DNA of 64,000 bases from Streptomyces sp. NBC_00582 (GTDB taxonomy: Bacteria; Actinomycetota; Actinomycetes; Streptomycetales; Streptomycetaceae): assembly GCF_036345155.1 (NCBI RefSeq), contig NZ_CP107772.1:9610001-9674000 (forward strand), given 5' to 3'. Every line of letters starts with the position of its first letter. Position 1 is the first letter of the stretch. Below the pieces are notes generated by a model. It was not told the origin of the DNA. It was given only the letters and a program-made list of their open reading frames with translations, and did not search any database. The position numbers were made by a program, and so were the translations under genes. This document shows, one piece after another, positions 43,310 through 52,711 of this stretch.

Positions 43310-44748
43310 TCGGCCGTCCGGCCGATCTGGACGTTCTCCAGGATGCCCGCCGCGTCGGGCACCAGCAGCGCCATGGAGTAGTAGGCGGTGACCAGGTACC
43401 GGATGATCGAGTTGCCGTCGATGCCCATGAACCGCACGTTCAGCCCCGGCTGGAACTCGTCCGGGATACCCGTCTGGTACAGACCCACCGCGCCCTGGTC
43501 GGCCTCGCCCGTGCGCAGCGCGATGATGCTGCTGGTGTGCCGCTCGCTGATCGGGATCTTGTTGCAAGGGAAGATCGGCACCCCGCGCCAGGCCGGGATC
43601 TCGTGCCCCTCCACGGTCGCCGTGCCCGGCACCAGACCGCGCCGGTTGCACTGCCGGAAGAACGCGGCGATCGCCTTGGGATGGGCCAGGAACAGCTTGG
43701 TCCTGCGCCGCATCGCCAGCAGATCGTCCATGTCGTCGGGGGTCGGCGGCCCGCTGAAGGTGCTGACCCGCTGCCCGTAGTCGACGTTGTGCAGCAGCCC
43801 GAACTCCCGGTTGTTCACCAGCTCCCACTCCTGGCGCTCCCGGATCTCCTCGACCGTGAGCCGCATCTGCTGCTGGGTCTGGTCCATCGGGTGGTTGTAG
43901 AGGTCGGCGACCCGGGTGTGCACCTTCAGCACGGTCTGGGTCAGCGACAGCTCGTACTCGCGCGGCGAGAGCTCGTAGTCGATGTAGCCCGCCCCGATCG
44001 TCGGCTCGCCGGTGTGACCGGCCTGGAGCGGAAGGTCGGCCTCGCCCTTGCGGTTCATGGGCCGCCGCTGCTTCTCGGCGTACGTCCGCAGGTGCGCGGC
44101 GAGCGACGGCACCCGGCCGAGGAACTCCCGCAGCACGTCCCACGGCAGCACCAGCAGCACACCCGAGGTCTCCGCGCGCACCGAGGACAGCCACAGCGGG
44201 TCGTCCTGTCCGATGGCCTCCTCGCCGAGCTGGTCGCCGCCGGAGACGACCCCGACGATCTCCTCCCCGCCGTACTTGCCGGCCGTGTAGCGGGTGAACC
44301 GGCCGTGCACGACGAGATAGGCCTCCGTGACCGGCTGCCCGGCTTCGAAGATCACCTGCCCGGGCCGCACCTCCCGGGTCTGGAAGCGGGAGGCGAGCTC
44401 GCGCAGGGTTCCGTTGTCGGAGTAGCCGCGCAGCACGCGCAGTTCGGTCAGCGTGTCCGGGACGACCCGGACGTCGTCGGCGCCGTTGTGCTCGAACTGC
44501 ACCCGGCCCCGGCCGACGGTCAGTTGCAGTCGCCGGTTGACCCGGTAGGTGCCGCCCTTGACGTCCACCCACGGCAGCATGCGCAGCAGCCAGCGCGAGC
44601 TGATCGCCTGCATCTGCGGTTCGGACTTGTGGGTGGTGGCGAGCTGGCGGGCCGCCCAGGTGCCGAGGCTGGTGAGCTGCCCGTCGGCCGACGGCTCGGG
44701 AGCGGGTTCGTCGAGGGCGGGAGCGGTGGCGCTGTCCGGTGTGGACAC
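43306..44748 (-). CDS. Family 2B encapsulin shell protein with cNMP-binding domain (EshA-like)
   Basis: A 480-residue protein long annotated as a Crp/cyclic-nucleotide-binding protein. The cNMP domain spans ~112-225 ([40 protein letters not shown]) and is inserted into an HK97-type capsid fold: N-terminal part ~25-110, C-terminal ~240-480 ([77 protein letters not shown]). This layout is the family 2B encapsulin found upstream of 2-MIB synthases. The shell would enclose the cyclase. GGAGAG just upstream supports GTG 44748. First gene of the operon. Confidence 0.92.
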   Translation of the reverse strand: MSTPDSATAPALDEPAPEPSADGQLTSLGTWAARQLATTHKSEPQMQAISSRWLLRMLPWVDVKGGTYRVNRRLQLTVGRGRVQFEHNGADDVRVVPDTLTELRVLRGYSDNGTLRELASRFQTREVRPGQVIFEAGQPVTEAYLVVHGRFTRYTAGKYGGEEIVGVVSGGDQLGEEAIGQDDPLWLSSVRAETSGVLLVLPWDVLREFLGRVPSLAAHLRTYAEKQRRPMNRKGEADLPLQAGHTGEPTIGAGYIDYELSPREYELSLTQTVLKVHTRVADLYNHPMDQTQQQMRLTVEEIRERQEWELVNNREFGLLHNVDYGQRVSTFSGPPTPDDMDDLLAMRRRTKLFLAHPKAIAAFFRQCNRRGLVPGTATVEGHEIPAWRGVPIFPCNKIPISERHTSSIIALRTGEADQGAVGLYQTGIPDEFQPGLNVRFMGIDGNSIIRYLVTAYYSMALLVPDAAGILENVQIGRTAE

Positions 44749-44960
44749 ATTCTCTCCAGGGAGGTGGTGCGCGGGGCGGGGCGGACGGGTCGTGACGATC
44801 GGTTTCGAAGATCCGCAGGCACCAGCCAAACACCCTCGGTGACGGAGGGGTACGGCGCGAAAGGGGCGGTTACGGTGCTACGGGTGCACAGCGGGGCGGA
44901 AGGTGAACAAGGCGCCCCAACCGCACCGGGCGGGACCTCGCGTGCTCCCACGCGCCGTGA

Positions 44961-46025
44961 TCAAGAGGGTTGGGAGAGATCGTTCACCAGAACGGCTGCC
45001 CCCTCGAACTGGCCTGCAGCGAGATCCCTCAGCGCCTGCGGGGCGCGCGAGAGCGGATACGCGTGCGTGGTCGCCCGTACGCCGAGCCGGGCCGCCAGCG
45101 TCAGGAACTCCCGGGCGTCGGAACGGGTGTTGGAGGTGACGCTGCGTACCTGCCTCTCGTAGAACAGCTCGCTCTCGTAGCGCAGCGGCGGTACGTCGCT
45201 GAGGTGGATCCCGGCGACGGCCAGCACCCCGCCCCGGTCCAGCGCCCGCAGCGCCACCGGCACCAGATCGCCGACCGGCGCGAACAGGATCGCCCCGTCC
45301 AGCGGCTCCGGCGGCATCTCGTACGCGTCCCGCGCGGAGGCCGCCCCGAGCTCCAGCGCCAGCCGCCGTGCCGCCGCCCCACGGGTCAGGACGTGCACCC
45401 GGGCGCCCTGGGCCAGCGCCACCTGCGCACACAGATGCGCGCTGCCCCCGAAGCCGTACAGCCCGAGCCGCCCGCCCGGCGGCAGCGCGGTCCGCCGCAG
45501 CGCCCGGTAGCCGATGATGCCCGCGCACAGCAGCGGCGCGAGCGCCACCTCGTCCGCATCGTCGACCTCGCCCGGCAGCGGGTGGGCGAACGCGGCCGGC
45601 ACGGTCGTGTACTCGGCATAGCCGCCGTCGGCGTCCCAGCCGGTGTACGACGACCCCGGGCACAGGTTCTCGGCGCCCCGCGCGCAGTACGCGCACACCC
45701 CGCAGGTGCGCCGCAGCCAGGCGACGCCCACTCGGTCGCCGGGCACGAACCCGCTCACCGAGGCGCCCAGGCCCGCCACCGTCCCGACCACCTCGTGCCC
45801 CGGCGTCACCCCCGGCCGCCGTACCGGCAGATCGCCCTCGGCGACATGCAGATCGGTCCGGCACACCCCGCAGGCACGCACCCGCACCAGCAGTTCGTCG
45901 TCGCCGGGCACCGGCACCGGTCGGCGCACCAGCCGCAGCGGCTCACCCGTCACGGGCCCGGGCTCGGTCACCGACCAGGCGGCCATCGCGCGTGCCGCCC
46001 CGGCGCGTGCCCTGCCGTCCGCCAT
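44961..46025 (-). CDS. Zinc-dependent alcohol dehydrogenase (MDR family)
   Basis: A 354-residue medium-chain dehydrogenase. Catalytic zinc ligands lie in [18 protein letters not shown] and [12 protein letters not shown]; structural zinc Cys in [38 protein letters not shown] is the NAD(P) site (GxGxxG-like). AdhA-type alcohol dehydrogenases of actinobacteria look like this. ATG 46025 or ATG 45986 ([10 protein letters not shown]) may be the start. It precedes the encapsulin gene by 212 bp on the same strand; that gap has no visible gene, so whether it shares the 2-MIB transcript is unclear. Confidence 0.88.
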   Translation of the reverse strand: MADGRARAGAARAMAAWSVTEPGPVTGEPLRLVRRPVPVPGDDELLVRVRACGVCRTDLHVAEGDLPVRRPGVTPGHEVVGTVAGLGASVSGFVPGDRVGVAWLRRTCGVCAYCARGAENLCPGSSYTGWDADGGYAEYTTVPAAFAHPLPGEVDDADEVALAPLLCAGIIGYRALRRTALPPGGRLGLYGFGGSAHLCAQVALAQGARVHVLTRGAAARRLALELGAASARDAYEMPPEPLDGAILFAPVGDLVPVALRALDRGGVLAVAGIHLSDVPPLRYESELFYERQVRSVTSNTRSDAREFLTLAARLGVRATTHAYPLSRAPQALRDLAAGQFEGAAVLVNDLSQPS

Positions 46026-46158
46026 GACCCGCCCCGTCCTGCCGCCGGACCGTCCCCTCCCAGTGTGGGACGGAGGGAGGCGTTCGGCGCGCGCGCCGAC
46101 GGGCGGGTGACTAGCGTGAGGTTTCGGACAGAGTCGTCTCTTCGGAAGGGCCGCCGTC

Positions 46159-46953
46159 ATGGCCGTACAACCAGAGGGAACCCCGTGCTGGGCCGACGCG
46201 ATGTTCACCGACGTGGAGGGCGCCAAGAGCTTCTACGGCGAGGTCCTCGGCTGGACGTTCGGTGAGTCGTCGTCGGAGTACGGCAACTACACGCAGGCCT
46301 ACGTCGACGGCAAGGCGGTCGCCGCCGTCGTCCCGCCGATGCCCGGCCAGGAGGGCCAGTCCCAGTGGTGCCTGTACCTCGCCTCCCCGGACGCCGCCGC
46401 CACCGCGGCGAAGATCCGCGCGCACCACGGCGAGGTGCTGATGGAACCGATGCAGGTCGGCGAGTTCGGCACGATGTGCCTGGCGAGGGAGCCCAGTGGC
46501 GCGTTCTTCGGCGTCTGGCAGGCGGGGACCCACGAGGGCTTCGAGGCCGAGGCCGTCCCCGGCGCCTACGGCTGGGCCGAGGTCTTCACCCGTGAGCCCG
46601 ACAGGGCGGACACCTTCTTCTCCTCCGTCTTCCCGTACACCGCGCAGCAGATCGAGGACGACAACGTCGACTTCCGCATGTTCAACGTCGGCGACACCAC
46701 GGTCCTCGGCCGGATGCGGATGACGGACGAATTCCCGCCCGAGGTGCCCTCGTACGTCAACGTCTACTTCATCGTCTCCGACTGCGACGACGCCGTGGCG
46801 AAGGCGACCAAGCTCGGCGGCGTCCTGCGCTTCGGCCCGATGGACAGCCCCTTCGGACGGTTCGCGGCCCTCAGCGACCCGCAGGGCGCGAACTTCTCGG
46901 TGATCGACCTCACGACCACCGAGGGCGAGCTGCCGAAGACCAGGCCGGTCTGA
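46159..46953 (+). CDS. Two-domain VOC (glyoxalase/CFP-like) protein
   Basis: A 264-residue protein with tandem VOC modules: [20 protein letters not shown] / [20 protein letters not shown] and [20 protein letters not shown] / [20 protein letters not shown], ending [18 protein letters not shown]. Homologues are called hydroxylase-like proteins without known reaction. GGAAGG before ATG 46159 is the RBS, and TAGCGT at 46114-46119 is a plausible -10 for a short leader. Confidence 0.88.
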   Translation: MAVQPEGTPCWADAMFTDVEGAKSFYGEVLGWTFGESSSEYGNYTQAYVDGKAVAAVVPPMPGQEGQSQWCLYLASPDAAATAAKIRAHHGEVLMEPMQVGEFGTMCLAREPSGAFFGVWQAGTHEGFEAEAVPGAYGWAEVFTREPDRADTFFSSVFPYTAQQIEDDNVDFRMFNVGDTTVLGRMRMTDEFPPEVPSYVNVYFIVSDCDDAVAKATKLGGVLRFGPMDSPFGRFAALSDPQGANFSVIDLTTTEGELPKTRPV

Positions 46954-46990
46954 GCCGGACCGCGCACACGGCCATGGCATGATCGTGTCC

Positions 46991-47689
46991 ATGCGTGAAC
47001 GTGTGGTGGCCGCGTGCGACGGGGCTTCGAAGGGGAACCCGGGACCGGCCGGCTGGGCATGGGTGGTCGCCGACGACACGGAGAGCCCGGCCCGCTGGGA
47101 GGCGGGCCCGCTCGGCAGGGCCACCAACAACGTCGCCGAACTCACCGCCCTGGAACGGCTGCTGGCGTCGACCGACCCGGGGGTGCCGCTCGAGGTCCGG
47201 ATGGACTCGCAGTACGCCATGAAGGCCGTCACCACCTGGCTGCCCGGCTGGAAGCGCAACGGCTGGAAGACCTCGGCCGGCAAGCCGGTCGCCAACCAGG
47301 ACCTGGTCGTCCGCATCGACGAACTCCTCGACGGACGCTCGGTCGAGTTCCGATACGTGCCCGCCCACCAGGTCGACGGCGACCCGCTCAACGACTTCGC
47401 CGACCGCGCCGCCAGCCAGGCGGCGAGCGTCCAGCTCGCCGCGGGCAGCGAGCAGGGCTCCCCGGAGCCGCCGCCCTCCCCGGACACCCCGAAGCCGTCC
47501 CGCTCCGGCGGGGCGAAGTCCCCGCGCCGGAGCGGCGGTTCGGCCTCCCGCGGCGGCTCGTCCGCCCGGACGATCAAGGCCAGGTTCCCCGGCCGCTGTG
47601 TGTGCGGCCGGGGCTACGCGGCCGGTGAGCAGATCGCCAAGAACGCCCAGGGCTGGGGCCACCCCGAGTGCCGTACGGCCGAGGTCTGA
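46991..47689 (+). CDS. rnhA: RNase HI with C-terminal Cys-rich extension
   Basis: A 232-residue ribonuclease H removing RNA from RNA-DNA hybrids. Catalytic acids: CDGASKGNPGPAGWAWV (Asp), NNVAELTALERLL (Glu), VRMDSQYAMKAV (Asp), NDFADRAASQAA (Asp). After a Pro/Ser linker the last ~40 residues (GRCVCGRGYAAGEQIAKNAQ, GWGHPEC) hold C-x-C...H-x-x-C, a possible zinc knuckle absent from E. coli RNase HI. ATG 46991 lies seven nucleotides after CATGAT. Its stop codon abuts the convergent tyrosinase stop with no gap. Confidence 0.92.
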   Translation: MRERVVAACDGASKGNPGPAGWAWVVADDTESPARWEAGPLGRATNNVAELTALERLLASTDPGVPLEVRMDSQYAMKAVTTWLPGWKRNGWKTSAGKPVANQDLVVRIDELLDGRSVEFRYVPAHQVDGDPLNDFADRAASQAASVQLAAGSEQGSPEPPPSPDTPKPSRSGGAKSPRRSGGSASRGGSSARTIKARFPGRCVCGRGYAAGEQIAKNAQGWGHPECRTAEV

Positions 47690-48511
47690 TCAGACGTCGA
47701 ACGTGTAGTGCGGGGTGTGGTCGAGCAGGGCCGCCGGCGTCGTGTCGTTCCAGGGCTTCATGGTCTCGTTCAGGTCCACGACGTCCGGCGTCCCGCCGCC
47801 CGGCACGTACGTCGACCCCGGGTGCCGGCGCTGCCACTCCGCCCAGAGCTTGTCGATGTAGGCGTGGTGCAGCCAGAACACCGGATCGTTGGGGGAGACG
47901 CCGGTCGCCATCTGCCCGCCGACCCACACATGGACCCGGTTGTGCAGATTGACCCCGCGCCAGCCCTCCAGATGGTTGCGGAAGCCGTCGGAGGCGCTGT
48001 TCCAGGGCGCCATGTCGTACGTCGCCATCGCCAGCACCGACTCCACCTCGGCCCGCGTCGGCAACTCGCGCACGCTCGTGCCGAGGGACCGGCGCAGATA
48101 GGTGCGGCCGTCCACCCGGACGTTGATCGGCCAGTTCCCGGCCGAGGCGGCGAACGGCCCGTCCATCACCTGCCCGTCCCGGCTGCGCCCGGTGCCGCCG
48201 AGGAAGTCCGGCGCCCACAGCGAGGAACGCGGTGAGCGGTCGGTGGACCAGTCCCAGTACGCGAGCGCCACCGACGCGTCCACCGACTGCAGCGCCCGCT
48301 CGAACTCCAGCAGGAATCTGCGGTGCCACGGCAGGAACGACGGTGAACGGTGGCCCGTGCGCTCGCCGTTGTCGGTGTCACCCATGATGAACGCGTTGTG
48401 CGTGGTGACGAAGGCGTCGTAGCGGCCGGAGCGCTTGAGGTCGAGGACGGCGGCGACGAAGCGCCGCTTCTCCTCGGCGGTCAGGGCGGACTGGTTCTTG
48501 CGGACGGTCAT
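47690..48511 (-). CDS. melC2: Tyrosinase MelC2
   Basis: A 273-residue type 3 copper enzyme that oxidises tyrosine/DOPA to melanin precursors. CuA ligands: VTTHNAFIMGD, TGHRSPSFLPWHRRFLLEFE; CuB ligands: NLHNRVHVWVGG and NDPVFWLHHAYIDKLWAEWQ. Length equals characterised Streptomyces MelC2. It has no signal peptide; export and copper loading need MelC1, encoded 32 bp upstream. ATG 48511 begins TVRKNQSALTAEEKRRFVAA. Confidence 0.97.
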   Translation of the reverse strand: MTVRKNQSALTAEEKRRFVAAVLDLKRSGRYDAFVTTHNAFIMGDTDNGERTGHRSPSFLPWHRRFLLEFERALQSVDASVALAYWDWSTDRSPRSSLWAPDFLGGTGRSRDGQVMDGPFAASAGNWPINVRVDGRTYLRRSLGTSVRELPTRAEVESVLAMATYDMAPWNSASDGFRNHLEGWRGVNLHNRVHVWVGGQMATGVSPNDPVFWLHHAYIDKLWAEWQRRHPGSTYVPGGGTPDVVDLNETMKPWNDTTPAALLDHTPHYTFDV

Positions 48512-48543
48512 CTGCGGGTGCTCCAAAGAGGCGTGCGGAAAGG

Positions 48544-48915
48544 TCAGTTGGCGGGCGACGCGGGGAAGGGCAGCAGCCGGGCGCCCTGCAGTTCGTCGAC
48601 CGCGGCACGCGCGGCGGCTCGGGGGCTGGACACCGGGTCGTAGTGGCTGACGACGCTGATCCAGGTGCCGTCGGCGTTGCGCATGACGTGCAGTTCGACG
48701 CCGTCCACGAACACGGCGTAGCCGCCGTGGTGATGGCCGCCCCCGGAGGACGGCCGGCCCTGTATCCGGCGGCCCCGGTAGACCTCGTCGAAGGCGGCGG
48801 GGGAGTCGTGGTCGTGCGCGGGGGCGCTCGCCCGGGCCGCGGGGACGGCGAGCGCCGTGGCGCCGGCGAGGGCGGTCGCGGCGGTGAGCGCGCGGCGACG
48901 GCTGAGGTCGGGCAT
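48544..48915 (-). CDS. melC1: Tyrosinase copper chaperone MelC1
   Basis: A 123-residue Tat-exported helper. The signal peptide is [20 protein letters not shown] (twin Arg) ending near ARASA; HDHDS and [20 protein letters not shown] supply copper-binding His residues. It binds apo-MelC2, delivers copper and carries it out through the Tat pathway. AGGAG lies seven nucleotides before ATG 48915. Promoter-like GATAGGCAT lies about 40 bp upstream. Confidence 0.95.
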   Translation of the reverse strand: MPDLSRRRALTAATALAGATALAVPAARASAPAHDHDSPAAFDEVYRGRRIQGRPSSGGGHHHGGYAVFVDGVELHVMRNADGTWISVVSHYDPVSSPRAAARAAVDELQGARLLPFPASPAN

Positions 48916-49271
48916 GCGGAATCTCCTGGGGTGCGTTCGGTTGCCGACCCGGCATGCCTATCGAGCCCTTCGAGAGCGGGCGAAATCCCGCGCGACCGGT
49001 TGGCTGTGATCCGGACAATCGCCCCCATGTCGTGCAATGTTGAACCAAGATGATCTTGGCGTCGCAGGGGTCCGGGTGGGCGCGGAACGGGCAATTCCTT
49101 TCCGTGGAGCAGCACCTTCCGGTGATCTTTCGCGCGCCGGGCTGTCGCCCGTGGTGTGGCTCACGTGGAGAAAGTGGCGGAAACCGGGAGTCGGGGTGCC
49201 CATAAGGGCGACCCCCGCCCTGCTACCCTGCGTCGTCAACCCATCACAGCTGGTCATTCCTAGGGGTGTGC
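48916..49271. other. Divergent control region with a perfect 15-bp palindrome
   Basis: 356 bp between melC1 and the FAD monooxygenase. CCAAGAT-G-ATCTTGG (49045-49059) is a perfect palindrome, a strong operator candidate. TACCCT (49224-49229) may be the -10 of the monooxygenase gene. The plus-strand frame that stays open here translates as low-quality sequence, and I see no gene. Confidence 0.55.
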
Positions 49272-50483
49272 GTGAAGGTCGCCTGTGTCGGCGGCGGGCC
49301 CGCCGGCCTGTATCTCTCGATCCTGCTCAGACTGCAGGACCCGTCCCACGACGTCACCGTCTTCGAGCGCAACCAGGAGGGCTCGACCTACGGCTGGGGC
49401 GTCACCTACTGGCAGGGGCTCCTCGACAAGCTCCGCGCCCGAGACCCCGAGTCGGCCCGCGCGATCGAGGAGCACTCCGTCGCGTGGAACCAGGGCATCG
49501 CCCATGTACGGGACCTGTCGACCCGCCGGCCCGGCGACGAGGGCCACGGCATCGGCCGGCACAAACTCCTGGAGATCCTCGCGGAACGCGCCCGCGCCCT
49601 GGGCGTACGGCTGGAGTTCGCCTGCGAGGTCACCCCCGACGACCTGCCGCACGCCGATCTGGTCGTGGCCGGCGACGGCGTGCACAGCGCCCTGCGCACC
49701 CGGCACGCCGACCATTTCGGCGCCGAGCTCGCACCCGGCCGCAACTCCTACGTCTGGCTCGGCACCAGCAAGGTCTTCGACTCCTTCACCTTCGCCTTCG
49801 TGGAGACCGAGCACGGCTGGATCTGGTGCTACGGCTACCCCTTCAGCAGAGCGCAGAGCACCTGTGTCATCGAGTGCGCCCCGCAGACCTGCGCCGGGCT
49901 CGGCCTGGACCGGGCGAGCGAGGCCGACGGCCTGGCCCACCTGGAGAAGCTCTTCGCGCACATCCTCGACGGCCACCCGCTGATCGGGCGGGCCGCCGCC
50001 GACGGCAGCTCCCCGTGGCTCACCTTCCGCACCCTCACCAACCGCACCTGGCACCGCGACAACCTGGTCCTCCTCGGCGACGCCGCCCACACCACCCACT
50101 ACTCCATCGGCGCCGGCACCACCCTCGCCCTGGAGGACGCCCTCGCCCTGGCCGACGCGCTGAGCGCGGGCGGCGGCCTCCCGCAGGCCCTCGCCCGCTA
50201 CGAGGACGAACGCCGCACCGCCCTGCTGCCCCAGCAGAGCGCCGCCCGCCTCAGCGCGCAGTGGTACGAGAACCTCGGCCGGTACATCGACCTCCCGCCC
50301 GAGCAGATGTTCGCCCTGCTCGGCCAGCGACACTCGCCCCTGCTGCCGTACGTCCCGCCCCAGCTCTACTACCGCCTCGACCGGGCGGCCGGACAGCTGG
50401 AGGCCCTGCGCCGCTTCAAGCGATGGCTCGGCCCGAAGATCGCCCGCAGCGCCCACACCCGGGCCGTCGCAGCCCGGAAGTAG
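49272..50483 (+). CDS. FAD-dependent monooxygenase (PHBH fold)
   Basis: A 403-residue group A flavoprotein hydroxylase. FAD motif VKVACVGGGPAGLYLSILLR (GxGxxG), the DG motif VVAGDGVHSALRTRH and LLGDAAHTTHYSIGAGTTLA (GD motif) are present. The short GLYLSILLRLQDP start resembles salicylyl/anthraniloyl-CoA 5-hydroxylase-type N-terminal domains and VioD. GTG 49272 is preferred with AGGGG five nucleotides upstream; GTG 49266 is possible. Substrate unknown; an aromatic acid or CoA thioester is plausible. Confidence 0.88.
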   Translation: MKVACVGGGPAGLYLSILLRLQDPSHDVTVFERNQEGSTYGWGVTYWQGLLDKLRARDPESARAIEEHSVAWNQGIAHVRDLSTRRPGDEGHGIGRHKLLEILAERARALGVRLEFACEVTPDDLPHADLVVAGDGVHSALRTRHADHFGAELAPGRNSYVWLGTSKVFDSFTFAFVETEHGWIWCYGYPFSRAQSTCVIECAPQTCAGLGLDRASEADGLAHLEKLFAHILDGHPLIGRAAADGSSPWLTFRTLTNRTWHRDNLVLLGDAAHTTHYSIGAGTTLALEDALALADALSAGGGLPQALARYEDERRTALLPQQSAARLSAQWYENLGRYIDLPPEQMFALLGQRHSPLLPYVPPQLYYRLDRAAGQLEALRRFKRWLGPKIARSAHTRAVAARK

Positions 50484-50517
50484 TGCCCACCGGCCCCTCG
50501 GAAGGGCGAACCCACTT

Positions 50518-50560
50518 GGGTGAATGTGAATTCACTGCTACGGTGAATTCACATTCACCC
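50518..50560. promoter_or_regulatory. Large perfect inverted-repeat operator of the MFS-TetR operon
   Basis: GGGTGAATGTGAATTCAC (50518-50535) is an exact inverted copy of 50543-50560, separated by TGCTACG. Each arm contains the self-palindrome GTGAATTCAC (centres 17 bp apart), so two dimers could bind. A -10-like TACGGT (50539-50544) is buried inside. It lies 34 bp before the MFS start; the TetR gene at the operon's end is the natural ligand-responsive repressor. Confidence 0.85.
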
Positions 50561-50594
50561 ATCTTTCGCCTCTGTGTCGGCCGCTGGAGTCCCC

Positions 50595-52079
50595 ATGGCG
50601 TCGCCCGTCCCGATACCCGCCCCGACCAGGGAACACTCCGGCCCCAGGGCCAGGTTCGCGATCCCGGTCCTGGCGTACTGCGGGATTCTGATGGCGGTCA
50701 TGCAGACCGTCGTCGTCCCCCTGCTGCCCGATCTGCCCCGGCTGACCGGCGCCTCGCCCGCCGCGGTCTCCTGGATGGTCACCGCCTCCCTGCTCTCCGG
50801 CGCCGTCCTCACCCCGGTCCTCGGCCGCGCAGGCGACATGTACGGCAAGCGCCGGGTCCTGCTGCTGTCCTTCGCCCTGATGGCCGCCGGCTCGGTGATC
50901 TGCGCGCTGACCTCGGACATCACCCTGCTGATCGCGGCCCGGGCCCTGCAGGGCGCCGCCTCCTCGGTCGTACCGCTGTCCATCAGCATCCTGCGCGACG
51001 AACTGCCGCCGGAGCGCCGGGGATCCGCGATCGCGCTGATGAGCTCCACCGTCGGCATCGGCGCCGCGCTCGGACTGCCCGCGGCGGCCATGGTCATCCA
51101 GTACGCCGACTGGCACACCATGTTCTGGGTCACCGCCGCCCTCGGCACGACCGGCGTCGCGCTGATCGCCTGGGCGGTGCCGGAGTCACCCGTGCGCGAG
51201 CCCGGCCGCTTCGACGTGTCGGGCGCGCTGGGGCTGGCCGCCGGGCTGGTCTGTCTGCTGCTCGCCGTCTCCCAGGGCGGGCAGTGGGGCTGGGGCAGCG
51301 CCCGGATCGTGGGCCTCTTCCTCGGGGCCGTGGTCGTCCTCGCCCTGTGGTGGTGGCGGCAACTGCGGGCCGAGCGGCCGCTGGTGGATCTGCGGCTGGT
51401 GTCCCGGCCCCGGGTCGGCCTCTCCCATGTGGCCGCGCTGCTCACCGGCTTCGCGTTCTACGCCAACTCCCTGGTGACCGCGCAGCTCGTGCAGGCGCCC
51501 GAGGCGAGCGGCTACGGGCTGGGGCTCTCCATCGTCCAGACCGGGCTGTGCCTGCTGCCCGGGGGCATCACCATGCTGCTGTTCTCCCCGCTGTCGGCAC
51601 GGATCTCGGCGGCCCGGGGGCCGCGGGTCACCCTGGCGCTGGGCGCCGCCGTCATCGCCACCGGGTACGCCGTGCGCATCGCCGACAGCCGCGACCTGTG
51701 GATGATCATGGTGGGCGCGGCGGTGGTGGCCACCGGCACCACCCTCGCCTACTCCGCGCTGCCCGCGCTCATCCTGCACGCCGTTCCGGCCGGTCAGACC
51801 GCCTCCGCGAACGGCGTCAACGTCCTGATGCGCACCATCGGACAGGCCGTCTCCAGCGCCGCCGTCGCCGCCGTCCTCGTCCACCACACCAGCCTCGTCG
51901 GGGGCGTCCCGGTGCCCACCCTGCACGGCTATCTGCTGGCGTTCGCCCTGGCCGGCGCGATCGCCCTGGCGGCCTGTGCGGTGGCCCTGACCATCCCCGG
52001 CGACCCGAAGTCCGAGGAGACCCGGCCCACCCGCGACAGCACCCCCGCCGTCGGCGAGGAGGCGAGGGAGGGAGCATGA
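50595..52079 (+). CDS. MFS transporter, DHA2-type drug/proton antiporter
   Basis: A 494-residue exporter with about 14 TM helices. TM1 region FAIPVLAYCGILMAVMQTVV, motif A LGRAGDMYGKRRVLLLSF, motif B/C region LLIAARALQGAASSVVPLSI and GIGAALGLPAAAMVIQY are visible. GGAG five nucleotides upstream supports ATG 50595; a GTG at 50574 is in frame. Its stop overlaps the TetR start (ATGA). The operator before it and the coupled repressor indicate substrate-induced efflux. Confidence 0.92.
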   Translation: MASPVPIPAPTREHSGPRARFAIPVLAYCGILMAVMQTVVVPLLPDLPRLTGASPAAVSWMVTASLLSGAVLTPVLGRAGDMYGKRRVLLLSFALMAAGSVICALTSDITLLIAARALQGAASSVVPLSISILRDELPPERRGSAIALMSSTVGIGAALGLPAAAMVIQYADWHTMFWVTAALGTTGVALIAWAVPESPVREPGRFDVSGALGLAAGLVCLLLAVSQGGQWGWGSARIVGLFLGAVVVLALWWWRQLRAERPLVDLRLVSRPRVGLSHVAALLTGFAFYANSLVTAQLVQAPEASGYGLGLSIVQTGLCLLPGGITMLLFSPLSARISAARGPRVTLALGAAVIATGYAVRIADSRDLWMIMVGAAVVATGTTLAYSALPALILHAVPAGQTASANGVNVLMRTIGQAVSSAAVAAVLVHHTSLVGGVPVPTLHGYLLAFALAGAIALAACAVALTIPGDPKSEETRPTRDSTPAVGEEAREGA

Positions 52080-52711
52080 GTGCCGTGAACACCGCACCCG
52101 GTACTCCGCCACCCCCCTCCACCGGCTCCCCGTCCCCGGCGTCCAGCGGCGCTTCCGCCGCCCCCGCCCGCCGTGACGCGGAGGCGACGAAGACGGCCAT
52201 CCTGCGGGCCGCCCGTCACCTCCTCGCCCGGCACGCCCACGCGGACATCACCCTCAAGGCCGTCGCCGAGCGGGCCGGGGTGAGCCCGCCGCTGGTCCTG
52301 AAGTACTTCGGCAACAAGGACGCCCTCTTCGCCCGGGTGATGTCCTTCGAGGAGGACGCCGCCGCACTCCTGGACGCGCCGGTCGAGGAGCTGGGCCGGC
52401 ACATGGTCCGGCATGTCGTGGCCGGCCAGCGCGAGCGCGGCGCCGACCCCGTCCTGCGCATCGTCTTCGCGCCCCTGCACGGCGACCACGGCGACATCCT
52501 GCGCGCCAACTTCCGTACCCAGGTCGCCGAACCCCTCGCGGCCCGCCTGGGCGGCCCCGACGCGCGGCTGCGCGCCGAACTCGCCCTCGCGACCCTCATC
52601 GGCCTGGGCGTGATGTTCGGCATCGCACGGGGCGAGGAGCTGCGGGCGATGTCCGTGGAGGAGATCGTCGACCACTACGGCCCGACGGTCCAGGCCCAGC
52701 TCACGCCCTAG
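52076..52711 (+). CDS. TetR-family repressor
   Basis: A 211-residue regulator with a ~35-residue Pro/Ser/Ala-rich leader, then the TetR HTH (AILRAARHLLARHAHADITL, KAVAERAGVSPPLVLKYFGN, KDALFARVMSF) and a C-terminal ligand domain. It uses ATG 52076 inside the transporter stop codon, so levels of the two proteins are linked. It probably binds the 50518-50560 operator. Its end overlaps the convergent oxidase gene by 11 bp. Confidence 0.93.
   Translation: MSAVNTAPGTPPPPSTGSPSPASSGASAAPARRDAEATKTAILRAARHLLARHAHADITLKAVAERAGVSPPLVLKYFGNKDALFARVMSFEEDAAALLDAPVEELGRHMVRHVVAGQRERGADPVLRIVFAPLHGDHGDILRANFRTQVAEPLAARLGGPDARLRAELALATLIGLGVMFGIARGEELRAMSVEEIVDHYGPTVQAQLTP

Noticed and set aside
43306..44748. 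Crp/Fnr transcription factor
   Set aside because: There is a cNMP-binding domain but no C-terminal HTH; the flanking sequence matches a family 2B encapsulin shell.
49037..52711. Plus-strand 1224-aa open frame across the monooxygenase, MFS and TetR genes
   Set aside because: It is out of frame with the first two recognised genes and only its last part is the TetR gene; the rest is Arg/Pro-rich shadow.
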